DNA of 64,000 nucleotides from a virus. The notes beneath the pieces are model-generated. The model was not told the DNA's origin. It worked only from the letters and a program-made list of their open reading frames with translations, and did no database searches. The translations under genes were made by a program, and so were the position numbers. The stretch covers positions 1 through 64,000 of IMG/VR virus record IMGVR_UViG_3300010885_034363; one strand, given 5' to 3'. Below are positions 56,741 to 64,000 of this stretch, in pieces (the stretch's first letter is position 1; each line of letters starts with the position of its first letter).

Positions 56741-58231
56741 ATGCCAGGCGTAGTTATCTCCACAGCAGTAAGAACGGGTCCTTCATCGGCAACGGTTCGC
56801 GAGTCATCACAGCTTTTCGTTGTTGGACTGGCAGAGCGCGGTCCATCCGATGAAGCTGTCCTAGTACAAAGCCTTGCCGAATTTGAAAACATATTTGGCG
56901 GTTTTTTTCTTTCAACATCGTACCTTCACCCAACGGTAGAAACCTTCTTTGAAGAAGGTGGAACTCAGGCTTACGTAGCACGCGTTGTTGGCTCATCCGC
57001 AACGACTGGCACAAGAGTATTGCTTGGAACTGCCTCAGCATCGGCTACCACCGTAATGACGATTGATGCAACTGGCCCGGGCTCTTGGAGTTCTAACGTG
57101 TCGGTTACCGTTGAGCATGTTGGTGCATCTTCCTTCAAGGTAAAGATTCTTTACTCTTCTGTTGAGGTTTACAGCACCGGAACAGTCACTAGCCTTACTC
57201 AAGCAGCTGGAAGAATCAATAGCAGCACAATTGCTTCACGTTACGTAGTGGCAAGTGTTGCTAGCGGTCAGACTGCTCGCCCTGCCTCTGGAACACTTGC
57301 CCTTTCTGCTGGTGATTCAAACCTTGGAACAGTTGCTAACTCAACCTATATAACTGCTCTTGATCTTTTCAATGATGCTCTTGGTACTGGTGCTGTATGT
57401 ATTCCAGAAGTTGAGAATGCAACAAACAACACGACATACACTGTTTCTGAAGCATTGGTAACTCATGCAAACGCAAACAGCAGAATTGCAATCCTGCATG
57501 GAGCGATAGACGATACGTCTGCTGAAGTCATTGCAAAAGCTGCATCAATCCAGGCTGACGATAATGCTGAGCATGCAGCAATCTACTACCCATGGGTTGA
57601 TGTTCCAACAACAACTGCTGGCGTTACTCGTAGAATTCCACCAGATGGCTATGTTGCTGCTAAGAGGGCACTTGCCCACAACCAGTCCGGCCCACAAGTG
57701 GCTGCAGCTGGCTTGATCTCTGCATCAAGATTTGTTTCTGGTATTGCTACGGAGATCAACAAGACCACTGGCGATGCTCTCGATGACGCATCTGTCAACG
57801 CAATAAGAATCATCCAGAACTCTGTAAGAATCTATGGTGCTCGTTCGCTTTCATCAGACACAGATAACTTCAGATACATAACTACTCAGGACATCGTCAA
57901 TCATGTTGTCGTTGAGGCACAGAGATCACTGGAAGACCTTGTGTTCGGTGTGATTGACGGCAGAGACACAATCTTTGCTGCAATAACTTCAAGGCTCATA
58001 TCAATTCTTGCCCCAATGCGCGATATTGGTGCATTGTTCCAAGCATTTGATGCTAATGGTAAAAAAATTGACTCTGGGTTCACGGTTAGGTGCGATGCTG
58101 CTCTTAACCCTGTCTCTCAGCTTGCGGGTGGAACCGTGAAAGCAAAGGTTGGCCTTCGCACAAGTAGCGTAGGCGATAAAATAGAGGTTGAGATTACCAA
58201 GTCTAACCTCACGGCAACTGTCGTTCAATAA
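56741..58231 (+). CDS. Tail sheath protein
   Basis: 496 aa. The start PGVVISTAVRTGP, then VGLAERGPSDEA, FGGFF and VETFFEEGGTQAYVARVVG are the conserved N-terminal core of contractile sheath proteins. The C-terminal part (RYITTQDIVNHVVVEAQRSLED, GALFQAFDANGKKI, KVGLRTSSVGDKIEVEI) is the conserved sheath C-domain with its donated strand. It shows that the virus has a contractile tail. Confidence 0.95.
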   Translation: MPGVVISTAVRTGPSSATVRESSQLFVVGLAERGPSDEAVLVQSLAEFENIFGGFFLSTSYLHPTVETFFEEGGTQAYVARVVGSSATTGTRVLLGTASASATTVMTIDATGPGSWSSNVSVTVEHVGASSFKVKILYSSVEVYSTGTVTSLTQAAGRINSSTIASRYVVASVASGQTARPASGTLALSAGDSNLGTVANSTYITALDLFNDALGTGAVCIPEVENATNNTTYTVSEALVTHANANSRIAILHGAIDDTSAEVIAKAASIQADDNAEHAAIYYPWVDVPTTTAGVTRRIPPDGYVAAKRALAHNQSGPQVAAAGLISASRFVSGIATEINKTTGDALDDASVNAIRIIQNSVRIYGARSLSSDTDNFRYITTQDIVNHVVVEAQRSLEDLVFGVIDGRDTIFAAITSRLISILAPMRDIGALFQAFDANGKKIDSGFTVRCDAALNPVSQLAGGTVKAKVGLRTSSVGDKIEVEITKSNLTATVVQ

Positions 58232-58245
58232 CGGAGGAATGACTA

Positions 58246-58713
58246 ATGGCAAAAGTATCTCAAAGGCAAGTTCTCGGGAGCATAGTTCCAGTTGACACAC
58301 TAAAACACCCAAAGTGGACTGGATTTAAGTTCGCTCAAGTTTCTGGTGGCGAAATAACTGCTTCAGTAGAAAAAATCTATGAAGGCGGAAAGTTGCGCCC
58401 AACAGTAATCTGTGCACCATCAGAAATAGGTGACATCACGCTTACTGCACACTATGACGATGAAAGAATTGGTTCTGACACAGCAAGCGGAATAGCAGCA
58501 AAAATAGCTGACTTGCGCCCACTTGTTGGAAGAGCGAAGTACAACGTCACGGTAGAAACTTTTGACTGCGACCTCGCTGTTCCTGGTACCGACAGAGTTT
58601 ATGCAAATGCTCTCTTGGTTGGCATAACTGAGCCAGACGGCGACTCTTCATCTGGTGCTCCAGCAACCTTCGCTTTGACCTTTGCGGTCGAGGACGTTGA
58701 ATCAGGCGCTTAA
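58246..58713 (+). CDS. Tail tube protein
   Basis: 155 aa directly after the sheath, starting AKVSQRQVLGSIVP. The beta-rich composition with KWTGFKFAQVSGGEI, DITLTAHYDDERIG and ATFALTFAVEDVES matches tube proteins of contractile phages, which stack inside the sheath. Position is canonical. Confidence 0.85.
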   Translation: MAKVSQRQVLGSIVPVDTLKHPKWTGFKFAQVSGGEITASVEKIYEGGKLRPTVICAPSEIGDITLTAHYDDERIGSDTASGIAAKIADLRPLVGRAKYNVTVETFDCDLAVPGTDRVYANALLVGITEPDGDSSSGAPATFALTFAVEDVESGA

Positions 58714-58770
58714 TACTTTCTGCGCTTTAAAAATCTGCTCGTAGTTCCACTAAGCGCAATTTTGCTGTGC

Positions 58771-58783
58771 TAAGTTTCCGACT
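58771..58783 (+). promoter_or_regulatory. Possible leaderless -10 element (TAAGTT)
   Basis: TAAGTT at 58771-58776 is 7 nt before the ATG of the chaperone gene, which lacks a Shine-Dalgarno. Slightly off the 6-nt spacing seen elsewhere. Confidence 0.35.
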
Positions 58784-59323
58784 ATGACAACAGAAAATAA
58801 CTCACTCTATACTCCAGAAGAGCCAGCAAAAACACCAAAACAACCTGTTTTGGCAAAGGCTCCTGCTGATGAAACATTGTTGCAGAAACTGACCAGTACG
58901 ATCAATAAAAAAGTTGAACGTCAGGCTGTCCACATAGATGTTCCAGAACGTCCCGGTGTAAGCATCAAGATTAGCCCTAACATTACTCAGAATCAGATGC
59001 GCCAGTGGAGAAAGAATGCTGGTGAGGATTCAAGAAACGGTATGGACGCAACAAAGTTTGCCTGTTCCGTTATTGGTCATACAACCGTTGGTATCTACAT
59101 GAATGGCGAAGAAGTATTTGACGAAGATGGCAATGAATTGACATTTGCTTCTCCGTTAGTTCTCAAGATGACCGAAACGACACGACCACTTCCAGACTGT
59201 GTTCGTGAATTCTTTGGGGTTGACCCTCATATTGAGGCTGCCGCTCTTGCAATCCTTGATGCTTCTGGCTACTCAGACACGGTGGAAACTGTGGACCCTA
59301 CGAAGGAGTCTTCAGCGATCTAG
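58784..59323 (+). CDS. Tail assembly chaperone (short form)
   Basis: 179 aa between tube and tape measure, the standard place for the G/GT-type chaperone. It has a basic/Pro-rich N-terminus, then RPGVSIKISPNITQNQMRQWRKNAG and a helical end. The stop is bypassed by a -1 shift to add the downstream 57-residue extension. Confidence 0.8.
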   Translation: MTTENNSLYTPEEPAKTPKQPVLAKAPADETLLQKLTSTINKKVERQAVHIDVPERPGVSIKISPNITQNQMRQWRKNAGEDSRNGMDATKFACSVIGHTTVGIYMNGEEVFDEDGNELTFASPLVLKMTETTRPLPDCVREFFGVDPHIEAAALAILDASGYSDTVETVDPTKESSAI

Positions 59324-59333
59324 TTGAGGACTC
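59293..59333 (+). other. -1 frameshift signal in tail chaperone
   Basis: GGACCCT (59293-59299), a 6-nt spacer and a 9-bp stem GAGTCTTCA / TGAGGACTC (59306-59314, 59325-59333; one wobble) with a 10-nt loop. The -1 frame is open only from 59260, so the shift must happen here. The slip site is non-canonical: only CCT to CCC re-pairs well. Confidence 0.6.
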
Positions 59334-59493
59334 ATCCGTAATTACGGCAGCTCGTCTTGGAGAATTATTTGGAACAGATCCAATAAGGCTATTAGATTGT
59401 AGCGAAAATGAATGGTTAATACGTCTAGCTTGTGCTACAGTAATAAGTAACGACCGCGAAGAGCAAGAACGTAAGGCAAAAGCCAAGGGGTAG
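59299..59493 (+). CDS. Tail assembly chaperone frameshift extension
   Basis: The -1 frame encodes YEGVFSDLVEDSSVITAARL and continues to an EEQERKAKAKG end with no start codon or ribosome binding site of its own. LIRLACATVI is a typical helical core of the T-part of chaperone pairs. It would be made as the C-terminal extension of the 179-aa protein and ends 51 nt before the tape measure ATG. Confidence 0.75.
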   Translation, partial: YEGVFSDLVEDSSVITAARLGELFGTDPIRLLDCSENEWLIRLACATVISNDREEQERKAKAKG

Positions 59494-59544
59494 AAACCCC
59501 ATTCTTACACTCACGTGATTTTCATAAAATCGTGGAGCTCGCAA

Positions 59545-62500
59545 ATGTCAGATTCGCATGTAGAAGTAAAACTTGATGCTGATATAGCTGGCTTTATAGC
59601 CAACATGAAGCGCGCTGAGCGCGTAATGAAGAGCTTTAACCGCCAAGAGAATAAGATGCTTGCTGGTGGCGGTATGAATTCATACCTATCCCAGATGGAC
59701 AAGAAGAATGTAAGCGTTAAGAAGTCTTTTGACTCACTTGACCAAGGCGTAAAAATGCTTGGAACCGGACTTACTAAGTTCCTCGGCGTTGCGTTAAAAG
59801 GGACAATACTGCAAATGGCCGCAATGGGTGCTGCAATGCTTGCAATTCACGCTTCATTTGTCGTCGGGCAGGGACTGGCTAAGCTCTATGCGGGAGCAAT
59901 GAAACTTATTTCCGGTGGAGCCGCTGGTCTAGTAGTGATTCTTGGGACAGTTGCTGCAGCAATGCGTGAACAGCAGGCAGCAATGTTTTCATTCTCTGGA
60001 GGCGGAGCAAAGCAATTCGGATCTGGAACAAACCAAGCAAGAGTAGCAATGCGTGCCCTTGCCACTGATGCTGATCTTGCTGGTCTTGGAATGAAGAACA
60101 TTAACAAGACATACGCCGCAATGGCCAAAAGCATGAACTCAACGCAGATTCTTGGTTCAAAGAACTCAATTAAGGCATTGTTTGACTTTGGAGCAGCTGG
60201 TCAAGATCCAGCAGCTGCAGCAGAAAAAATTGGTGTTGTTGTTGAAGCATTGAATAACTCAAAGAAGAGTTTTGGAGATGTTCAAACAGCAGCAAAGGCT
60301 CTTGGTCCGCAAATGGAAAAAGCCATGAAGGATCTTGGAATAAAAAGCAAAAAACAATTCCAAGAAGCATTGCTATCTGGAGAACTTGCCAAGAGTGGTG
60401 GAGTTTTTGGTCAGTTTGCTGAAGTAAACAATACCTTGATAGGGAGAGTTAAAACATTTTTTAATCTTGTAAAAGAAGAATTTGCTGATTTTGGTCAAAA
60501 GTTTTTGGAACCAGCAAAAGTAGCAATGCAGAAAGTATTTAGAATAATACAAACAAGCATAATGAAACTTACTGGCGAACTTGATTCTTTTGGAACAGGT
60601 CAATTCTTTGATGGTCTAGTTAGTGTAGTTGAAAAAGTGTCAAACTTTTTTGTTAATGTTGTAAGAAAATACCTTCCAGACGCAAAAACAACAGTTTCTG
60701 GAATGAGTGGAAATTTTGAGAGAATGGCTAAAGGTTGGCAATTCATTGTTGACAAACTTCGTCCGTTTATTGAGGGTGCAAAGGTTCTAGAGCAAGTATT
60801 TGTTCCAATTTTTGAAGTAATAAAAGAACAAGGTGCAAAAAGTTTTGGAAAGTTTAACGAAGAACTTGTAGCAAACTCAGCAGCATTTGCCGACATTGGA
60901 GAAAGATTTGCTGGATTGATAGAGGCTGCTTTTGAAGTTGGCAGAACTTTCAGAGCGATGATAATAGACTCTTTGCCATTCCTGAGTGACGTTGTTGCTG
61001 GGTTAACAACTTTGCTAAATCAGTTAAATGGCGTAAAACAAATATTTGGAAATATGTTTGGATCAACTGGTGGTCTGATGGCATTCTCCGTTATGGCTAG
61101 ACAGATGAAACAAACGCAGGGTGGGATTATGGGAACGGTTAAGGGGACAATGACCCTTACTCCGCATACTGTTGTCATAAATGCTCCAGGCGCCCCACCA
61201 ACAACGCTAACCGCAACCCCGGGTGGTGCTCCGAATAGATATGGAGGCGCAGGTACGGCCCCTGCTGGAACTGGTACTCCACCACCTGGTGGGCTAAGCT
61301 CCGGCAAGGCTCCAGTGTTTGCTCCACCCATTGCTTCACAGGCACAGCCAGCACCAACAAAGCAGTTAATTGCTGGAAAATCAAGATCTAGTTCTTTACG
61401 TTTTTCTTTTGGTGGAAGACAGCAGTATCAACTTCCAGAAAATCAACTCTACAGCCAGACAACCGGACGAACACTAAGGGGTGAAACCAGAGGAATGAAA
61501 CTACGCGCCTTGCGCGGAACAGCTGGTGGTACAGCACTTCTTGGTAATAAACAACTTGGAATAAGTGGTGCCGCAAATGGCATGGGTGCAAAACTTGGCG
61601 TTGGCATGGGTCTTTCAATGCTCTCTCAACGTGCTCCAAAAGAGATGCAAGGCTCGCTCGCTCTTGGTGGAATGGTTGGAATGTACAACCCTATGGCTGG
61701 ATTGGCTATAGCCGGTCTTGGTGGTGCTGCTAGCGCTAGGAACCCAGCTACCGGAGCGCTGGCTGGTGGTGTTGGTGGTGCTGCTGCTGGAGCAATGGTC
61801 GCAGGTCCAGTTGGAGCAGCAATAGGCGGCGCCCTCGGTGCTCTAGGTGGTGCACTTATGGGTGCTGCAAATAAATTTAAAATGGAAGCAAAAGAAGCAA
61901 AAGAAGCAATAGATACATCAATTGAAAGACTCAATCTTGAAGCGATAAGGGACGTTGGCAATAGGCTGTATGCAAATATTCAGGCAGTTAAAGAAGGGCA
62001 ACTAACTGGAAATTCACAAAGCGCAATGGGTGGTTTTAATAAACAGATAAATAGGCAGTCAAACACTGTCCTGAAAGCAGCAAGAGCCATTCAGGAAAAT
62101 TATAAATTATTTACTGATGAAGAGATAAAGGCTGGAACTGGTGCTGGAAGTGCTTCTGATGCAAGAACATTGATGAAACTTAAAGACAATCCAATTCTTG
62201 CACAAAAATTTAAAATGAGATATAAAATTGGCGATGAGAATATTGGTAACAAAACAATAGGCGAGGTTGAAAATTTAGTAAAGACAAATGCTGGCCATGA
62301 GTATAAAACTCTTTTGAAAGATGTTGAAATAAATAATAATACAAATAAATATGGTGGTTATAAAATATCCAAAAATGAAAGTAAAAAAATAGACAAGAAT
62401 GCAACAGTAGCTGCCGAAAATCTTATTAAATTAACAGCAGATCAATTTAAAGCAAGTGATTTGTCAGAAAAGCAATCAAAGTTAAGAATTAGTAATCTTC

Positions 62501-63966
62501 AAGCGATGACTGGCAAAACAATCGCAGAAATTGAAGCGTTGGCTTACGAAACAGGAACGCCACTTTATAGCGCAACAGTAAAATATAAAGACATTGTTGA
62601 ACAACTTGGACTAACAACAGTAAAGACTGCAGCACAAATGAGGCAGTCTAATACCGACATTTTATTAACTGCTGGACAAATATTTAAAGACATAATAAGC
62701 CAAAAAGAAGGCGTTAGCATCACTAACGAAAAAGCAGAGGCAATGCGCGTTCAGCTTGCAAACGGAACAGCAGAATCAACAGATGTTATTAAATTTCTTG
62801 ACGACATGCAGGCACCACTTCTTTCAAAATTTGGTGGTGATCCAATAAAAGTTGTTGAATCAATGATGACCGGACTGGGAACAATTGCTGAACCAGGTAA
62901 GCAATTCCAAAAAGGTGGAGTTTTTGAAAATATAGATCCAAAACTATTCTTCACGCCAGAAGTTCAGAAAGCTCTTCCCGACTTTTACAAAGAAGCATTG
63001 AGTGGCTTAACAGATGGATCAGCAAGTCAGATAATGACAATTCTTGCTGATCAGAATAAAACCACAGATAAAAATTTACTGATGGATAAAATAAAAAATC
63101 TACCAATAGATCAGCAATTGGCATTTTTCCGTGGAGTTCAGGGCACTACAACATCTCTGGAGGATACAGCAAATGGGCCAGTTAGAAATATAGCAGTACC
63201 TGGGTTTGGTGGAATTTCGGGAGGAGAGGGTCAGGATACATCAACTGCATTCCTCAAGATGCTTGGCCTTCCTTCAATGACTACTGGAACATTATTCAAA
63301 GATGGAACAGCAATTGATAATGTAGTAACCAACCTAGACACATACTCAGCAGAAGTGCAAGCATTAATAACAGCCAATGATGAAAAATTTGGAAAACTAT
63401 TTGCTGGGATAAATGCTAGACCAGACTGGATGGGTCCAGATGCTCTTAAGAAAGTATTCATAGAGGCTGGAATCATAAAAAATGACACCAATACACCGCG
63501 TGGTCAAATGGTTGGCGACACGACATCGAGCAGATTGAGTCAGACAATGGCTCGTCATTCCTCAATTGACGGAATGCTGACAGGAAAGAGATCAGTTACT
63601 TCCGCATACAGAACAACTGGTCTTGGATCAATAAATTCAGACCACGTTACAGGTAGGGCACTAGACCTAGTAGGTCCGAACCTCGGTCAATATAAAACGC
63701 TCACTGATCAGGCTGGTGGTTTTGCTGAGTTCCATGGACGCGGAGGAAGCAGACATCTGCATGTGGTTCCAGGACCTGGAGCAATGGGTGATACAACTGT
63801 TCCATCATTAACGCAGAGGCCAATGGCAATGACTCAATCTGGCGGTGGTGGTTCAACAAACTATTACACATTCCAGATAACGGGCGGTAATGCTTCTCCA
63901 GAAGAGATAGCAAACAGAGTTATGGCAAAGATAAAAGATAATGCAAGAGCCGAGATGGAGCGCTAA
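59545..63966 (+). CDS. Tape measure protein with M15-type peptidase domain
   Basis: 1473 aa from ATG 59545 (GGAG 8 nt upstream); an earlier in-frame start is rejected. The long helical chain includes hydrophobic Ala/Gly stretches (residues ~85-140 and ~720-780) that can insert in membranes. Near residue 582 is PGGLSSGK inside a Pro/Gly linker, the same motif as in the giant polyproteins, here written with AGC and TCC serine codons. Near 1365-1405 is SDHVTGRALD and later RHLHV, the zinc-ligand pattern of M15/VanY-type peptidases, which cut peptidoglycan cross-links during DNA injection. Length sets tail length. Confidence 0.92.
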   Translation: MSDSHVEVKLDADIAGFIANMKRAERVMKSFNRQENKMLAGGGMNSYLSQMDKKNVSVKKSFDSLDQGVKMLGTGLTKFLGVALKGTILQMAAMGAAMLAIHASFVVGQGLAKLYAGAMKLISGGAAGLVVILGTVAAAMREQQAAMFSFSGGGAKQFGSGTNQARVAMRALATDADLAGLGMKNINKTYAAMAKSMNSTQILGSKNSIKALFDFGAAGQDPAAAAEKIGVVVEALNNSKKSFGDVQTAAKALGPQMEKAMKDLGIKSKKQFQEALLSGELAKSGGVFGQFAEVNNTLIGRVKTFFNLVKEEFADFGQKFLEPAKVAMQKVFRIIQTSIMKLTGELDSFGTGQFFDGLVSVVEKVSNFFVNVVRKYLPDAKTTVSGMSGNFERMAKGWQFIVDKLRPFIEGAKVLEQVFVPIFEVIKEQGAKSFGKFNEELVANSAAFADIGERFAGLIEAAFEVGRTFRAMIIDSLPFLSDVVAGLTTLLNQLNGVKQIFGNMFGSTGGLMAFSVMARQMKQTQGGIMGTVKGTMTLTPHTVVINAPGAPPTTLTATPGGAPNRYGGAGTAPAGTGTPPPGGLSSGKAPVFAPPIASQAQPAPTKQLIAGKSRSSSLRFSFGGRQQYQLPENQLYSQTTGRTLRGETRGMKLRALRGTAGGTALLGNKQLGISGAANGMGAKLGVGMGLSMLSQRAPKEMQGSLALGGMVGMYNPMAGLAIAGLGGAASARNPATGALAGGVGGAAAGAMVAGPVGAAIGGALGALGGALMGAANKFKMEAKEAKEAIDTSIERLNLEAIRDVGNRLYANIQAVKEGQLTGNSQSAMGGFNKQINRQSNTVLKAARAIQENYKLFTDEEIKAGTGAGSASDARTLMKLKDNPILAQKFKMRYKIGDENIGNKTIGEVENLVKTNAGHEYKTLLKDVEINNNTNKYGGYKISKNESKKIDKNATVAAENLIKLTADQFKASDLSEKQSKLRISNLQAMTGKTIAEIEALAYETGTPLYSATVKYKDIVEQLGLTTVKTAAQMRQSNTDILLTAGQIFKDIISQKEGVSITNEKAEAMRVQLANGTAESTDVIKFLDDMQAPLLSKFGGDPIKVVESMMTGLGTIAEPGKQFQKGGVFENIDPKLFFTPEVQKALPDFYKEALSGLTDGSASQIMTILADQNKTTDKNLLMDKIKNLPIDQQLAFFRGVQGTTTSLEDTANGPVRNIAVPGFGGISGGEGQDTSTAFLKMLGLPSMTTGTLFKDGTAIDNVVTNLDTYSAEVQALITANDEKFGKLFAGINARPDWMGPDALKKVFIEAGIIKNDTNTPRGQMVGDTTSSRLSQTMARHSSIDGMLTGKRSVTSAYRTTGLGSINSDHVTGRALDLVGPNLGQYKTLTDQAGGFAEFHGRGGSRHLHVVPGPGAMGDTTVPSLTQRPMAMTQSGGGGSTNYYTFQITGGNASPEEIANRVMAKIKDNARAEMER

Positions 63967-64000
63967 TGCCTCATAACTACGCAAACAACAGGCTTCCCGA
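63966..64000 (+). CDS. Next tail gene, 5' fragment
   Basis: An ATG overlaps the tape measure stop by one base (TAATG) and opens MPHNYANNRLP before the window ends. Too short to assign; a tail hub or baseplate gene would be expected. Confidence 0.6.
   Translation, partial: MPHNYANNRLP

Overview
The window is a contiguous piece of a large contractile-tailed (myovirus-type) double-stranded DNA phage. Recognisable phage genes are the large terminase, portal, HK97-type prohead protease, HK97-fold major capsid protein, head-tail connectors, tail sheath, tail tube, frameshifted tail assembly chaperones and a tape measure. A WhiB-type iron-sulfur regulator, TAnnnT-N6-ATG leaderless starts and a cobalamin-dependent ribonucleotide reductase point to an actinobacterial host. 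The AT-leaning base composition suggests a low-GC actinobacterium such as the freshwater planktonic lineages (inference). Four tRNA genes read AUG (or AUA), AUA, AGG and AGA, codons this AT-leaning phage uses heavily.

Layout. 0-9.4 kb, mostly minus: two tRNAs, a string of tiny genes (one ribbon-helix-helix), a 1191-aa multidomain protein (zincin plus DnaQ exonuclease), a small-terminase-like HTH protein, a primase-helicase, WhiB and a Lys-rich basic protein. 9.4-14.2 kb, plus: nucleotide metabolism (class II RNR, dCMP deaminase), a putative nuclease, small conserved proteins and two Arg tRNAs. 14.2-46 kb, minus: a long late operon read from portal through prohead protease, giant multidomain proteins, many tightly overlapping small genes and the major capsid protein, ending in a nuclease block. 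46-54.3 kb, plus: large terminase, then recombination genes (Rad52-like annealing protein, Cas4-like nuclease, HNH, RuvC) and a ParB / PAPS-reductase-like / ParB cassette. 54.3-64 kb, plus: basic protein, connectors, sheath, tube, chaperones and a tape measure carrying an M15 peptidase.

Main discovery. Four giant proteins (1191, 2338, 2489 and about 1100 aa) are mosaics of unrelated domains: three zincins, a DnaQ exonuclease, two ParB-like domains, a RelA/SpoT-like domain, a WYL-like domain, ArdC and HTHs. The domains are separated by a recurrent short motif, (G/A)(L/M)SSG(R/K/A), seen about 29 times with varied synonymous codons. The same motif occurs once in the tape measure, and a relative (LSSR) lies where the capsid delta domain should be cut. 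The 2489-aa protein begins with the prohead protease itself. I propose that these are polyproteins cut at this motif by the phage maturation protease, releasing a set of internal head proteins that enter the host with the DNA. The multidomain style matches what is known as polyvalent proteins; the delimiting motif and self-processing are inference.

The 2489-aa frame is also joined to the ArdC-containing frame by a textbook -1 ribosomal frameshift signal: seven A residues, a 6-nt spacer and a perfect 7-bp GC-rich stem. The predicted product is a gag-pol-like protein of about 3589 residues.
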